NCBI RefSeq assembly: GCF_001482385.1 | Contig: NZ_CP013612.1 | Coordinates: forward strand, 806,001 to 870,000 | From: Pseudoalteromonas rubra | GTDB taxonomy: Bacteria; Pseudomonadota; Gammaproteobacteria; Enterobacterales; Alteromonadaceae | Direction: 5' to 3' | DNA: 64,000 nucleotides | In this document: piece by piece, positions 34,001-42,380 of the stretch | Position numbering within the stretch: position 1 is the stretch's first letter | Layout: every line of letters begins with the position of its first letter | Translations under genes and position numbers: made by a program | Notes under the pieces: generated by a model | The model's input: only the letters and a program-made list of their open reading frames with translations | What the model was told of the DNA's origin: nothing | Databases searched by the model: none

Positions 34001-36344
34001 GCATTTCGCCCTGTTCAGTGACCACTCTGCCAGACAATGCGAGTCGAACTAGCGGCATGGTCTCAGTGGGAGTAAAACCTGCAGATGCTCTTGGGCCGTT
34101 GGCACTTAATGCAACAGCTTGTTGATGCTGGTTTTCCGGGGCTTCTCTGCTGCTGCTAAATTCGTAATCTTGTGGCCAGCTGCTAGGCAGGTCTGAATAG
34201 CCAAAGCGGATAAACTGGTATTTTAATTCGCCACTGAGGTTGTCTGCTGTATAGCCATTCATTGTTTTACCACTGACTGAGATGGTCATTGGTTGGTCTT
34301 TATATGCCATGTCCGGGTGTTGCCAGCTCAATTCTACTTCAGGCGGAATGAACTCAAAGACAAGGAGGTCACCTAACGAATATGCCTCTCCTGCTACCTC
34401 GGCGCTTACCTGATAAATGCTGGCTTTGTCTAACCCCTTCGCGAGGTGAAATTGTCGTATGCCAAATTCAGATATCGACCTCTGCTCCAGTTGAACCGTA
34501 TGGTCAGTGTCTCTGTCTCGTAGGATCAGGTCGACATTATCTAGCAGAGGTTGCAGGCCATTTGGGGTGTGCTGATACAGCACAACGCTTAAATCAATGG
34601 CAGAGCCTGGCTGGTAAATAGGCTGACTATTGAGCAGACTACCCGTGATGGCACTGGCAGGTTTTGGGGTGATTGTGATCATGGCATGTGCCTCGCCTTT
34701 GCTGGCCCATAACCAGCAGTCAACGTCACTGTGTGGTAGTAATGATTGCCATGTACCATAACTGAGCGTCAACAAGCCATTAGAATTACTCTTTCCCAGC
34801 TGTTTAGGGGTGACGAATGACGAACAGGCGAGATAAACCTCAACGTCTGTCATTGGGACATCCGTATTAAATTCGCTGCTGCGAAGTGTGATGCCGGGTC
34901 CCTGATGTACTGTCAGGTTAAAATCGGAGGCGGCCAGCGTGTGCTGATGCTGGCGCATTTCAACGTCGCTCGCATAAATGGAGGCTGTACTCGCACCTCG
35001 TATATCGTAAAACAGGACCCCACTTTGGTCATTTAACCGGGCACTGACGGGCAAACGCGTTTGGTGCAACTGATTGTCCATATGGCGTGATACATTGGGC
35101 ACTTTGGTGAGCAGTGTGGTTTTGTTTTTTGTAGTAAGCCAGTGATGTAATTGCGTCAGAGTTTTTGCCGGGTAAAACTGAATTGAGAGATCTTGCGTAT
35201 TGCGTGTCATCAGTGGTAACTCGGCGTGCGTATGCGCTGGGTATGCTTCGCCAGATTGGTCACTTATCTGCCAATATGGACTATTGGGGGCTGTGTGAAA
35301 ATGCAGCGTACCAGCCCCTGAGAAGGCTTGTTTGGTTGAGTCAGAACGCAATGCTCTGAAGTTGAGTTGGTAGTCGGTATCTCCTTTGAGCGCAACCGGG
35401 TAGTAGTAGAGATCGTCATCTGGATTTTTACGGGCACTGCCTGTGATGATAATCGGCTGGGTCGAAACGGATGGTGAAATCACAGACTCCATGAGCCAGA
35501 ACTTTTCTACCTCATGATTAAATCCGAATGCCAGAGACTCAGGTGTACAAGTGGCGATGTCGTCCGGGGAGAGTGGATAGTAGGTCTTGTACCAGAAGGA
35601 ATCAGACGGATAAGATTGTTCACAAAAAATACCCATAAATTTGGCTTCTACAGGAGGCTGCGAGGTCTGAACCAGGAATGGGATCGGTTGTGGCGCAGGT
35701 AAAGCTAGATGCGCTTCTGTTGGCCGAAAACCGGCAGGCAAGGTGACTTCCACGCTGCCAGGTTGCAGTGATGCTGCAAAATCAAAGGTGAGCAAATAAC
35801 CGCGATTATCACTGTACTCGTCATAGTGCCGTTTGCTTGGTGTCACTGGTTGACCATCGAGTGTAAAGGTCAGGGAGTTTGTGATGTCCCACACTGCACG
35901 TTTGTCTGCGTCGGAGAAAGCACGGTATTTCAGCTGAAGCTGTTGTTCGTGGGACTCATCAATATAAAGGGGCCAATGTGCGCTATACCACTGTGTTGTA
36001 TAGTCTTTTTGTAATTGAGCGTGCAGACCGGGGAATTTTGCTTCAATGCGTACTTCTAACGGTACATAGGCGCTAATATTGGCATACAAATCACAGCTGA
36101 GTTTATTCAGCGATACAAAGCGCCAGCGGCATTGTTGTTTATACTTATCCGAAAGCCTGATCCGAGATAGCTGAGCATGGCTGGGTACCTGGCCCGGCTG
36201 GGCAACCTCTTCGTTAAACTGGATCAGGATTTGGGTCAGCTTGTTTTTGTGAGTATTAAAGCGGACATTCTCTACCTCCAGTGCCTGCACCTGAAAAAAG
36301 CAGATGACGAGGGTAAGCAACAGCAGCGCGCTTCTTTGCAACAT
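31029..36344 (-). CDS. alpha-2-macroglobulin family protein with thioester
   Basis: A 1771-residue exported protein. A signal peptide (about residues 1-21, 'SALLLLTLVICFFQVQA') is followed by a long series of MG-type beta domains. The middle has 'AMITITPKPASAITGSLLNSQPIYQPGSAIDLSVVLYQ', an MG2-like 'YQPGE' motif. Residues 1339-1342 read Cys-Trp-Glu-Gln, the thioester site (C-x-E-Q) that traps proteases, inside an alpha/alpha-toroid domain. Bacterial homologues are periplasmic protease traps usually encoded with penicillin-binding protein 1C; no pbpC is present here. No clear lipobox, so it may be soluble or anchored otherwise. A 9-bp inverted repeat lies 90-115 bases upstream. Confidence 0.92.
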   Translation of the reverse strand: MLQRSALLLLTLVICFFQVQALEVENVRFNTHKNKLTQILIQFNEEVAQPGQVPSHAQLSRIRLSDKYKQQCRWRFVSLNKLSCDLYANISAYVPLEVRIEAKFPGLHAQLQKDYTTQWYSAHWPLYIDESHEQQLQLKYRAFSDADKRAVWDITNSLTFTLDGQPVTPSKRHYDEYSDNRGYLLTFDFAASLQPGSVEVTLPAGFRPTEAHLALPAPQPIPFLVQTSQPPVEAKFMGIFCEQSYPSDSFWYKTYYPLSPDDIATCTPESLAFGFNHEVEKFWLMESVISPSVSTQPIIITGSARKNPDDDLYYYPVALKGDTDYQLNFRALRSDSTKQAFSGAGTLHFHTAPNSPYWQISDQSGEAYPAHTHAELPLMTRNTQDLSIQFYPAKTLTQLHHWLTTKNKTTLLTKVPNVSRHMDNQLHQTRLPVSARLNDQSGVLFYDIRGASTASIYASDVEMRQHQHTLAASDFNLTVHQGPGITLRSSEFNTDVPMTDVEVYLACSSFVTPKQLGKSNSNGLLTLSYGTWQSLLPHSDVDCWLWASKGEAHAMITITPKPASAITGSLLNSQPIYQPGSAIDLSVVLYQHTPNGLQPLLDNVDLILRDRDTDHTVQLEQRSISEFGIRQFHLAKGLDKASIYQVSAEVAGEAYSLGDLLVFEFIPPEVELSWQHPDMAYKDQPMTISVSGKTMNGYTADNLSGELKYQFIRFGYSDLPSSWPQDYEFSSSREAPENQHQQAVALSANGPRASAGFTPTETMPLVRLALSGRVVTEQGEMHFFDQALTYLSRAHYIGLKESDDKVHIIAVDQGGAQLSVPAAVYVEVSTSENGKERTEQVLLCKVQTPAYCDLPDDESGYYSLDIRSGKQNYLWQRYLFRHGPSNDEHTSAHKLTLSGDKQVLAGQEYAFSLDAPQDGEALVFVTAGEHQALHSFAVTQGNNDLTLSIPHSWRPGFEMKAVMPHTDKQRAALRQQWQNQANQALSEWQAQPRFTLASSAPALPNKPDTHGQFARLTVTVLPAQSLSLEVTHPDAVPASGQLDITLSSNQDADIQLWLVNDALFNIAYDEVTDIHLADLFNQSRYHQRIVSNYNLNNWLVDPQLTQQLEQTSLSAKYEALRMTGSSMADNNSQAYALAQSVWQPVISLNANKEKTVTLALPQLLGRWRVFAVALNAQDTQTYTGTLTSHAQLEYHVTHATHFIQGDQAIITVRAANRTNTAQKDTVQLTLNGQTLIGQSIVLNSQGEQVMHVPLPELGPGEYALKLYSRRLNKPRFSTFKVSDNSRIVQASWLLDPARQNTISLADDATLVSAEAHPIKQLAPNWSALIQHHQHYPHQCWEQTLSRALSYSVNPLASQLWPDGKASLQHALTKGETENLSWHHDIGYAYYPNRNADPMLSAYTLLVSHWLSGSDFDLNTNKETLESMAANLLKALQRAPHNRRNFIDDSADWQWWALAQKGQVTLAQILSWRQMFGVSGTRSNLLQLLAMKAAGYNQPELEKALARLLDEGFQDQTLSALSGPQEQCLALMLTERETLTAQLSKLAISRQHRQGHFGNTLTDGICSLALKGHRQSASVPVTFTQHNSSQDNEQSYHIDSPLKAAYWLTVQSRQPLASPTVVNGGLDVTRRYQVYDNNRWQPFAGQTLNPGDLIKVSLEVFSAEDRAHVLLTDTLAGGLHALNPEHRYTQYKNWLKTDYADIGLHLQQTIQGLQQATFYQAHLSAGTTIFEYLAQVRASGLYLAPPARAEMMYQPDIAGNSNAETISIATLP

Positions 36345-36434
36345 GTGTATTCCTTATTCTGAGTAGCTGGCAACTTGATCAAACCAATAACGCCTGCCTG
36401 CAGGAATAGGGGTGAAAAAGTGCATTTTTAGAGT

Positions 36435-36459
36435 GATTATCAATCAAACCTTGATAATC
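36435..36459. promoter_or_regulatory. perfect 9-bp inverted repeat upstream of the macroglobulin gene
   Basis: GATTATCAA-N7-TTGATAATC lies 91 bases before the start of the minus-strand macroglobulin gene and 90 bases before a decayed cupin gene. Its perfect symmetry suggests an operator; the TGATAAT element recalls Fur-type sites but spacing does not match the Fur consensus. Confidence 0.5.
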
Positions 36460-36548
36460 TTTCAACCCGTAGCCAATTTTATCTTTTGTCTCCAAGGGCT
36501 TAAACTGATGTGCATTCACTTTGTCGTTTTCACACGAGACTTATCTTC

Positions 36549-37346
36549 GTGGCAAAATCCAGTTTACTCAGTGCTTTAATTATTTCGGCGTGTTTTTTCT
36601 CCCACTCTCTAAGGCTCAGGATACGAGCCTGGGTAGTAATGAGGTAACGATTATCAGCACCGAGCAAATTGAATGGGGTCATCTGAACCCGGCTTGGGTG
36701 ATAAGAGCCCGAGGGCTGCGAACTTGTGGAGAGACAGAAATGTTGGTGAGATTTGAACCGGGCTTTTCGTCACCGCCTCATATTCATAATGTGTCTTATC
36801 GCGGTATTGTGATAGAAGGCCCGCTGCATAACGACGACCCTCAGGCAAAAGCGATGTGGATGCCACCGGATCTTACTGGACTCAAGCGGCTGAGGAAGAT
36901 CACATTACATCCGCCAATGTGCAGGGCAATATGATTTACCTTGAAATTGACCTGGGCCTCTATCTGTTAAGCCCTCTGCACAGCAATTTGATAATGGTGA
37001 GCGGCCCGTCAATCTCCTGACCTGGTTGGATCAGCATACGTCAACGCAGCTCAGGGGCGCAGGTATTCGACTGACAAACTTATGCCAGCAAGCACCGCTG
37101 ACAGGTGCGTTGGTGAAGTTACCGGCAAAGACAAAGGTGACCTTGTCCAGCACGGGCACAGAGTTTAAAGCGATGGTGATCCAGGGGTCCATTAATGTCT
37201 TGCAGGCAAACACTCAGAAAAGCCCGGAGTTAAGACCTGGCAGTTATCTGGCCGTTCAGGACGTCGTAAAGCTGGCGTTGAGTACCAAGGCACCTACCCT
37301 ACTTTACGTGAGGACAAATCAGGCATTTCAAATAGCACGAGAATAG
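36549..37346 (+). pseudogene. decayed DUF4437 (cupin) gene with five frame changes
   Basis: Pieces of one DUF4437-type cupin protein appear in successive frames: a signal peptide in frame 0 from the GTG at 36549 (VAKSSLLSALIISACFFSHS), 'KAQDTSLGSNEVTIISTEQIEWGHLNPA' in frame 2, 'GDKSPRAANLWRDR' in frame 1, 'TEMLVRF..GFSSPPHIHNVSYRG' in frame 2, 'SYWTQAAEEDHIT' in frame 1 from about 36871, and 'AQQFDNGERPVNLLTWLDQ' to the end in frame 0. The cupin metal-site motif HIHN is intact, but the frame is broken at about 36607, 36695, 36738, 36870 and 36976. That is too many for chance sequencing errors, so the gene is dead. Confidence 0.75.
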
Positions 37347-37363
37347 TTTGAGGAGTGCTGGAA

Positions 37364-37394
37364 AATCAGCCCGGCACAACAAACCGGGCTGATT
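37364..37394. terminator. bidirectional hairpin terminator
   Basis: Perfect 11-bp arms AATCAGCCCGG / CCGGGCTGATT with a 9-base loop, flanked by A- and T-rich bases, in the gap between the cupin pseudogene and the converging RidA-like gene. Confidence 0.85.
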
Positions 37395-37397
37395 GTA

Positions 37398-37754
37398 TTA
37401 AGCTGGGTTGATCTCAGCTGCAATCACTGAAATTTCTACTAGTAAGGTGTCTCTTGCCATAGCCGCCTCTACACAAGCGCGGGCAGGTGCGTGGCCTTCA
37501 GGCACCCAGGCATCCCATACTTCGTTCATTTCACTAAAATACTGCATGTCTTTGATATAGATTGTGGCAGACAAGATATGCTCACGATCACTGCCAGCCT
37601 GAAGCAACAGCTCGTCGACTTTCTCAAGCATAGTGGCGGTTTGTTCCTTAATGCCCTGCTCTGCGTCTTTACACACCTGACCGCATAAATAGATGGTGCC
37701 GTTGTGTTTGACGATGCGGCTCATGCGTTGTTTGGTATCAATTCTCTGTATCAC
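37398..37754 (-). CDS. RidA/YjgF family protein
   Basis: A 118-residue protein from the GTG at 37754 with AAAGGA seven bases before; an ATG at 37787 is in frame but puts the RBS inside the gene. Family signatures are '[13 protein letters not shown]', '[49 protein letters not shown]', including the conserved Arg of the RidA motif. RidA hydrolyses reactive enamine/imine intermediates. The Cys-containing 'LCGQV' variant is typical of the broader YjgF group (Rid1-7), so the exact activity is uncertain. Confidence 0.88.
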   Translation of the reverse strand: MIQRIDTKQRMSRIVKHNGTIYLCGQVCKDAEQGIKEQTATMLEKVDELLLQAGSDREHILSATIYIKDMQYFSEMNEVWDAWVPEGHAPARACVEAAMARDTLLVEISVIAAEINPA

Positions 37755-38010
37755 GGGGGGTCCTTTATTGAATAAATAGTGGAACACATAACAGGCTTCG
37801 ATGGTATCACTGCCTGTTGCTCTGTGTAAGTGCTTTTGTCCCTTTATTCTCCAGCTTATCTTTGCCAGATGTCCCCGAATTATTGCCCTAAAGCGCCGAT
37901 TGTTATTTCCGCCTGACGCCTAACATGGCATCCAACGTTGACCTGATAGTGAACGTTATCCGAGGCGGCATGATGTCGCGAATTTAAGAGTAATTTTTGA
38001 GGAGAATTTT

Positions 38011-38633
38011 ATGTCTGGACTGGTATCTATGGCGCAGCAATTCAGTGGCTTACCTATGAAGTCGCTTATCGGTGGCCCACTGAAAGCTGCAACAGATGCA
38101 AATGGCATGATGGCACGTACGCAAACGCAGTTTATGCTCAGTACCTGCTTTGATAAATCAACCGGGGGGCTCAGGGGAGTTCAAGTCAGCTCAAGCCAAT
38201 TATGGTCGAGTTCACGCTGAGTCGCCCGGTGATCAAAGGCACAGCGACGTCAGAAGCGAATATCACACTGAAGCTACCTCTGTTGACGTTGATCCCGCTG
38301 AACTCTCTGGCGGTTGATGACGTGAAAGTGCACTTTGAAATGGAAGTGTCCAGCTCAATGTCCAAGGACAATGAAAAGCAGTCTGAGCAGGAAACCGCGG
38401 CCAAAGCCGACATCACGGCAAAATACAATGCCGGCTTGTTCTCGGTAGAAGTCCATGGTTCTGTATCACACAGCAGCAAATCCAGTTCGAAGCAACGTGA
38501 GCACTATGAGGCGTCGAATAAAGCCAAGTATGAAGTGGACGTTCATGCAGGCCAGTTACCGCTGCCAACCGGTGTAACCACCATCATCAATGCCTTTACG
38601 AAGAACATCGACCCGATTATCGAAAAAGAGTAA
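38011..38633 (+). pseudogene. DUF2589-type gene 1, split by a frameshift
   Basis: Start ATG after GAGGAG. The first 53 codons (SQFSGLPMKSLIGGPLKAATDANGMM..QTQFMLSTCFDK) and the rest, which opens in another frame with '..SSSQLKPIMVEFTLSRPV', together align along their length with the intact paralogue at 39234. The break falls at a run of six Gs (38164-38169); seven Gs would restore one frame of about 207 residues. So it is a recent mutation, a phase-variable tract, programmed slippage, or an assembly error. DUF2589 has no known function: an N-terminal helix, a beta core ('LPLLTLIPLNSLAVDDVKVHFEMEV'), a charged Ser/Gln/Lys-rich insert and a C-terminal helix. First gene of a four-gene cluster. 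Confidence 0.65.
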
Positions 38634-38656
38634 TCACCTGTAATAGCACCCAACCA

Positions 38657-38680
38657 GGGGAAGCCGTGTGCTTCCCTTTA
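38657..38680 (+). terminator. weak internal terminator in the DUF2589 cluster
   Basis: GGGAAGC / GCTTCCC with a 5-base loop followed by TTTATT, between DUF2589 gene 1 and gene 2. Possible attenuator reducing downstream transcription. Confidence 0.55.
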
Positions 38681-38708
38681 TTAACCGGATAAATACAAAG
38701 AGAATATC

Positions 38709-39209
38709 ATGATCGAATTCCAATCACTCATGAAAGCGATCCACAAAGGTGTCAAAGATGCTGCTAAATCGGTTGAAGGCGAAACGCTGGATTTTGTAAA
38801 ACGCTTTTTTGATGAACAAGATAATGGCAAAGGGAAAGCACCCAGCTACTCACCCAAAACTTGCGCAATGGAGTTTCCCAGCCGTACGGAGCATGGCATA
38901 GACACAGTAAGTGCGGAGGTGCCTTTATTAGCGCTGGTGCCTATTTCTTCACCTCGTATCTCTGAAGTGAAATTTATTGCCGAGCTGGAGATCAGCAACA
39001 ATGATCAAGAGCAGCTGATGGTCGCGTTTGCCCGCAGTAATGCCAAACCTGGTGGGCTGCGCAAAAAGCTAATGGGTCAGCAGGATACTACTGAGAGCAC
39101 GGCTAATGCGAGCCTGGAGATCACCTTGACCGGCAACGAACCGCCAGAAGGTCTGCAAAAGCTGATTGAAGGATATGAGCGTGCACTCAGGGCGCAAATT
39201 CCAGGCTAA
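38709..39209 (+). CDS. DUF2589-related protein 2
   Basis: A 166-residue protein that shares the beta-core pattern of its neighbours ('VSAEVPLLALVPISSPRISEVKFIAELEIS' compared with 'ISIPLMTLIPINSLAIEKLKVSFSMEVK' in the third gene) and the C-terminal helix 'PPEGLQKLIEGYERAL', but has a different N-terminus ('MIEFQSLMKAIHKGVKDAAKSVEGETLDFVKRFF'). It lacks the long Ser/Gln insert. No enzyme motif or signal peptide; probably cytoplasmic. Middle gene of the cluster; the next starts 24 bases on. Function unknown. Confidence 0.65.
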   Translation: MIEFQSLMKAIHKGVKDAAKSVEGETLDFVKRFFDEQDNGKGKAPSYSPKTCAMEFPSRTEHGIDTVSAEVPLLALVPISSPRISEVKFIAELEISNNDQEQLMVAFARSNAKPGGLRKKLMGQQDTTESTANASLEITLTGNEPPEGLQKLIEGYERALRAQIPG

Positions 39210-39233
39210 GCCACACAGTGTGAGGACTAAAGT

Positions 39234-39839
39234 ATGAACAACAATATTGCGTCTCAATTTGCCGGTTTGCCCATGAAAGCACTGATTGGTGCACCGCTCA
39301 AAGCAGCCACAGATGCCAATGCGATGATAGCAAATGCGCAAACTCAGTTTATTTTATCGACCTGCTTTGAAAAAGATAGCCATAACCATGGTCACCTGAC
39401 GCCGGTGATGGTGACATTTACGCTGTCCCGTTCAGTACTGGAGAAAGACGGCAGTATCAGTAAAACCCCTTATGAAATGGAGATCTCAATCCCGTTGATG
39501 ACGCTGATCCCGATCAACTCGCTGGCGATAGAAAAACTAAAAGTATCTTTTAGTATGGAAGTGAAAAGCTCCAGAGAAATAAAAAAGCAGACATCACAGG
39601 AAAGTAAACAGAGTCGCTCTCAGACTCGACAGCCCGAGCACGCGCATGAATTTGAAACCGAGTTGCATGGTGCTTTGGCGAAATCTGGCAATCAGAGCCA
39701 GCAACAATCCGGCTCGGCACATGCGAATTATGAAGTGATGCTCGAAGCGGGGCAACTACCTCTGCCACGTGGAATTACCACAATACTGGATATTTTCGCG
39801 AAAAGCCTGACTCCTTTACCCCGTAAAAATGAGGATTAA
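39234..39839 (+). CDS. DUF2589 domain protein 3
   Basis: A 201-residue intact DUF2589 protein, paralogue of the split gene at 38011 ('QFAGLPMKALIGAPLKAATDANAMIANAQTQFILSTCFEK'). Core strands 'MEISIPLMTLIPINSLAIEKLKVSFSMEV' precede a polar linker rich in Ser, Gln, Lys and His (about residues 105-160). The end is 'AGQLPLPRGITTILDIFAKSL'. No signal peptide, membrane helix or catalytic motif. The zinc-ribbon gene follows after 3 bases. I infer that the products form a complex, but nothing in the sequence names its task. Confidence 0.75.
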   Translation: MNNNIASQFAGLPMKALIGAPLKAATDANAMIANAQTQFILSTCFEKDSHNHGHLTPVMVTFTLSRSVLEKDGSISKTPYEMEISIPLMTLIPINSLAIEKLKVSFSMEVKSSREIKKQTSQESKQSRSQTRQPEHAHEFETELHGALAKSGNQSQQQSGSAHANYEVMLEAGQLPLPRGITTILDIFAKSLTPLPRKNED

Positions 39840-39842
39840 ACG

Positions 39843-40064
39843 ATGAGTATAAAATCTAAAATTGACTGCCCTGAATGCGGCGTGCCTATCCATTTTGAAT
39901 CCAGCCTCCTGCTGGCTGGACAAGCGTTTTCCTGCTCTAACCCAAGTTGTGGGGTGACTATTTCACTGACTGCGACGGATAAAGAGGTGGTGTCTGATGC
40001 GTTTGATAAGTTTGAGCAAATGCGTAACGAAGCGACGCACCAGGCAGGTCGATACGATGCCTGA
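39843..40064 (+). CDS. small zinc-ribbon protein
   Basis: A 73-residue protein with two metal-binding knuckles, CPEC (residues 9-12) and CSNPSC (residues 31-36), a zinc-ribbon, then a helical tail 'DKEVVSDAFDKFEQMRNEA'. It may bind nucleic acid or partner proteins. It starts 3 bases after the DUF2589 gene 3 and so belongs to that cluster. I know no named family. Confidence 0.72.
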   Translation: MSIKSKIDCPECGVPIHFESSLLLAGQAFSCSNPSCGVTISLTATDKEVVSDAFDKFEQMRNEATHQAGRYDA

Positions 40065-40080
40065 GCGGCGCGACTGTGAC

Positions 40081-40112
40081 TAGCCCGGCAGTGTATTAAC
40101 ACGCCCGGGCTA
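40081..40112. terminator. long bidirectional hairpin
   Basis: TAGCCCGG / CCGGGCTA outer arms and GTGT / ACAC inner arms around ATTA, 17 bases after the zinc-ribbon stop and 12 before the converging oxidoreductase stop. Confidence 0.85.
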
Positions 40113-40123
40113 TGGCATAGCTG

Positions 40124-41572
40124 TTAAGCGCCCGGACCACATTCCATACAATGCTGGATGATATCCGGACCAAATTTGAGTTTTGCGTTGAGGTTTCTCA
40201 ATGCAGTACGCAGGCCTTCTTCGATTACCGGGTGGTAAAAGGGCATATCCAGCATCTGAGGTACCGTCATTTTATTTTGTACAGCCCAGGCCAGCAGGTG
40301 CGCCATATGTTCAGCTGAGGGACCGATGAACTCTGCACCCAGGAACAGACCACTGCCCTGCTCTGCATACAAGTGCATATACCCTTTGTTTTTGAGCATC
40401 ACTCGGCTACGACCCTGATTCTCAAAGCTTACTTCACCAATCGCAAAGCATCCACACTTACCATATCGCTCATTGAGTTGTTTAAAACTCTCACCGACCA
40501 TGGCGATTTGCGGATCACTGAATACGGCCGCAATGGGCGCACGTCTCAGGCCATTACGCACATCCGGGAACCGTCCGGCATTTTGACCGGCAATGGTGCC
40601 CTGATCGGCCGCTTCATGTAACAATGGGATCTGATTGCTGGCATCACCGGCGATAAAAATATGGCTGTCGCCACATTGCATCGTATAGGGGTCGGCAAGT
40701 GGTACGCCGCGTTCGTCCAGTTCAATGCCGGTGTTTTCAAGGCCCAGTTTATCAACATTGGGTACCCTGCCCGTTGCTGCCAGTACGAAGTCAAACTGCT
40801 CCGTTTGTGGTTTACCCTCGCGGTCAATATAAGTCAGCTGTGCCTTATCGCCAACCTGCTTCATATCAGAGACTTTGGCATCGCTGTCGACATAAAACTC
40901 TTCTGCAAAAACGGTATTGGCATAGTCCTGGATCTGCGGATCAGTCAATGGTCCAATATTGCCGCCCACGCCAAATAGCTTCACATTGACGCCCAAACGG
41001 TGTAGTGCCTGTCCTAATTCGAGGCCGATTACGCCCGGACCAAACACGGCCACAGATTCAGGTAAATCCTGCCAGTCGAATACGTCATCATTGATGATCA
41101 GTTTGTCGCCAAATGCCTGAAAGAATCCGGGGACATTGGGCCTTGAACCGGTAGCGATGACAAACCGTTTCGCAGTGACCACGGTATGGTCGTCGATTTG
41201 AATTCGGTTGGCATCTAAAAAGCGCGCATACCCTTTGATACGGTCTTGCTCAGGCAGCTCATCCACGGCTTCCAGTACAAAACCTACAAACCGGTCACGT
41301 TCGCTACGTACCCGTGCCATCACGGCTTTACCATCTATTTCAGGTACTGTGGTATTAACCCCGAACTTGGGTGCTTCGGTGACACTGTGTGCGGCTTCCG
41401 CCGCAGCAATCAACAACTTGCTGGGCATGCAGCCGACCCGTGCGCAAGTGGTGCCATATGCACCGGCTTCGATCATTAACACTTTGTCAGTAGATTGTTT
41501 GGCATTTCGATAGGCGCTGAGCCCGGCAGTGCCCGCACCAATGACGACGACGTCAGTTTCAAGTTGTTTCAT
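40124..41572 (-). CDS. dihydrolipoamide dehydrogenase-type oxidoreductase
   Basis: A 482-residue pyridine-nucleotide-disulfide oxidoreductase. FAD motif 'VVIGAGTAGLSAYRNA' (residues 9-24), redox-active disulfide Cys43-x4-Cys48 ('TTCARVGCMPSKLL'), NAD motif 'VAVFGPGVIGLELGQAL' and the C-terminal catalytic 'YHPVIEEGL' (His-Pro...Glu) are all present. It also has an unusual C-terminal tail with a second Cys pair (HCMECGPGA). No 2-oxoacid dehydrogenase genes are near, so it is a stand-alone homologue with unassigned substrate, near the Prx-Grx gene. Confidence 0.88.
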   Translation of the reverse strand: MKQLETDVVVIGAGTAGLSAYRNAKQSTDKVLMIEAGAYGTTCARVGCMPSKLLIAAAEAAHSVTEAPKFGVNTTVPEIDGKAVMARVRSERDRFVGFVLEAVDELPEQDRIKGYARFLDANRIQIDDHTVVTAKRFVIATGSRPNVPGFFQAFGDKLIINDDVFDWQDLPESVAVFGPGVIGLELGQALHRLGVNVKLFGVGGNIGPLTDPQIQDYANTVFAEEFYVDSDAKVSDMKQVGDKAQLTYIDREGKPQTEQFDFVLAATGRVPNVDKLGLENTGIELDERGVPLADPYTMQCGDSHIFIAGDASNQIPLLHEAADQGTIAGQNAGRFPDVRNGLRRAPIAAVFSDPQIAMVGESFKQLNERYGKCGCFAIGEVSFENQGRSRVMLKNKGYMHLYAEQGSGLFLGAEFIGPSAEHMAHLLAWAVQNKMTVPQMLDMPFYHPVIEEGLRTALRNLNAKLKFGPDIIQHCMECGPGA

Positions 41573-41604
41573 GTTTTACCTCTGAGCAAGGGGAGTTGTG
41601 GGGC

Positions 41605-41621
41605 TGTTAAGCCCCTTTACA
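41605..41621 (-). repeat. 17-bp near-palindrome, copy 3
   Basis: TGTTAAG-CCC-CTTTACA, 30 bases after the stop of the peroxiredoxin gene on the minus strand. One mismatch to a perfect palindrome. Confidence 0.65.
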
Positions 41622-41651
41622 CTGATATTGGCCTAATGGCTGCTACGGGTA

Positions 41652-42380
41652 TTAAGCGAAGTGTGCAGCCAGGTCGTCTGAGCCGCCAATGTGTTTACCG
41701 CCAATGAACACCTGCGGCACAGTTTCACGACCGGATAGTGCTTTAAGGCTGGTCAGTGTGGCTTGTTGACCTAACACCAGTTCTTCATAAACCAGACCTT
41801 TCTCATCCAGCAGTGCTTTCGCTTTAGCGCAGAAAGGACAACCAGGTTTAGTGATGATTGAAACAGGCTGAGGCTTAACCTGCTCCGGGTTGATGTATTC
41901 AAGCATAGTATCGGCATCTGATACTTCAAACGGGTCGCCTGGTACGTCTGGTTCAATGAACATTTTTTCAATAACGCCATCTTTAACCAGCATAGAGTAA
42001 CGCCAGCTGCGTTTACCAAAGCCTAAGTCTTTTTTGTCAACCAACATGCCCATGCCTTCAGAAAACTCGCCGTTTCCGTCCGGGATAAGTGTCACATTCT
42101 CAGCTTCCTGATCTTTGGCCCAGGCGTTCATGACAAAGGTGTCATTTACAGAGATACAGACGATGTCGTCGACACCATTTTGTTTAAATACGCCGGCCAG
42201 CTCGTTGTAACGTGGCAGGTGTGTAGATGAACAGGTTGGCGTAAAGGCGCCTGGTAGCGAGAAAAGCACCACTGTTTTACCTTTGAACAGGTCATCTGTG
42301 CTGATGTTTTTCCATTCGTCGTTTTCACGTACCGGGAAAGTTACCTGAGGAATTGTCTGACCTTCGATATTGTTTAACAT
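41652..42380 (-). CDS. hybrid peroxiredoxin-glutaredoxin
   Basis: A 242-residue fusion from the ATG at 42380 (RBS AAGGAG at 10 bases). The first ~165 residues are a Prx5 domain with the peroxidatic Cys50 in '[15 protein letters not shown]'. The last ~70 are a glutaredoxin with '[18 protein letters not shown]' (CPFC). This is the Haemophilus-type hyPrx5 layout; it reduces peroxides using glutathione without a separate glutaredoxin. The frame remains open upstream to 42503, but no start there has an RBS. Neighbouring gene on the same strand is the lipoamide dehydrogenase-like oxidoreductase. Confidence 0.93.
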   Translation of the reverse strand: MLNNIEGQTIPQVTFPVRENDEWKNISTDDLFKGKTVVLFSLPGAFTPTCSSTHLPRYNELAGVFKQNGVDDIVCISVNDTFVMNAWAKDQEAENVTLIPDGNGEFSEGMGMLVDKKDLGFGKRSWRYSMLVKDGVIEKMFIEPDVPGDPFEVSDADTMLEYINPEQVKPQPVSIITKPGCPFCAKAKALLDEKGLVYEELVLGQQATLTSLKALSGRETVPQVFIGGKHIGGSDDLAAHFA

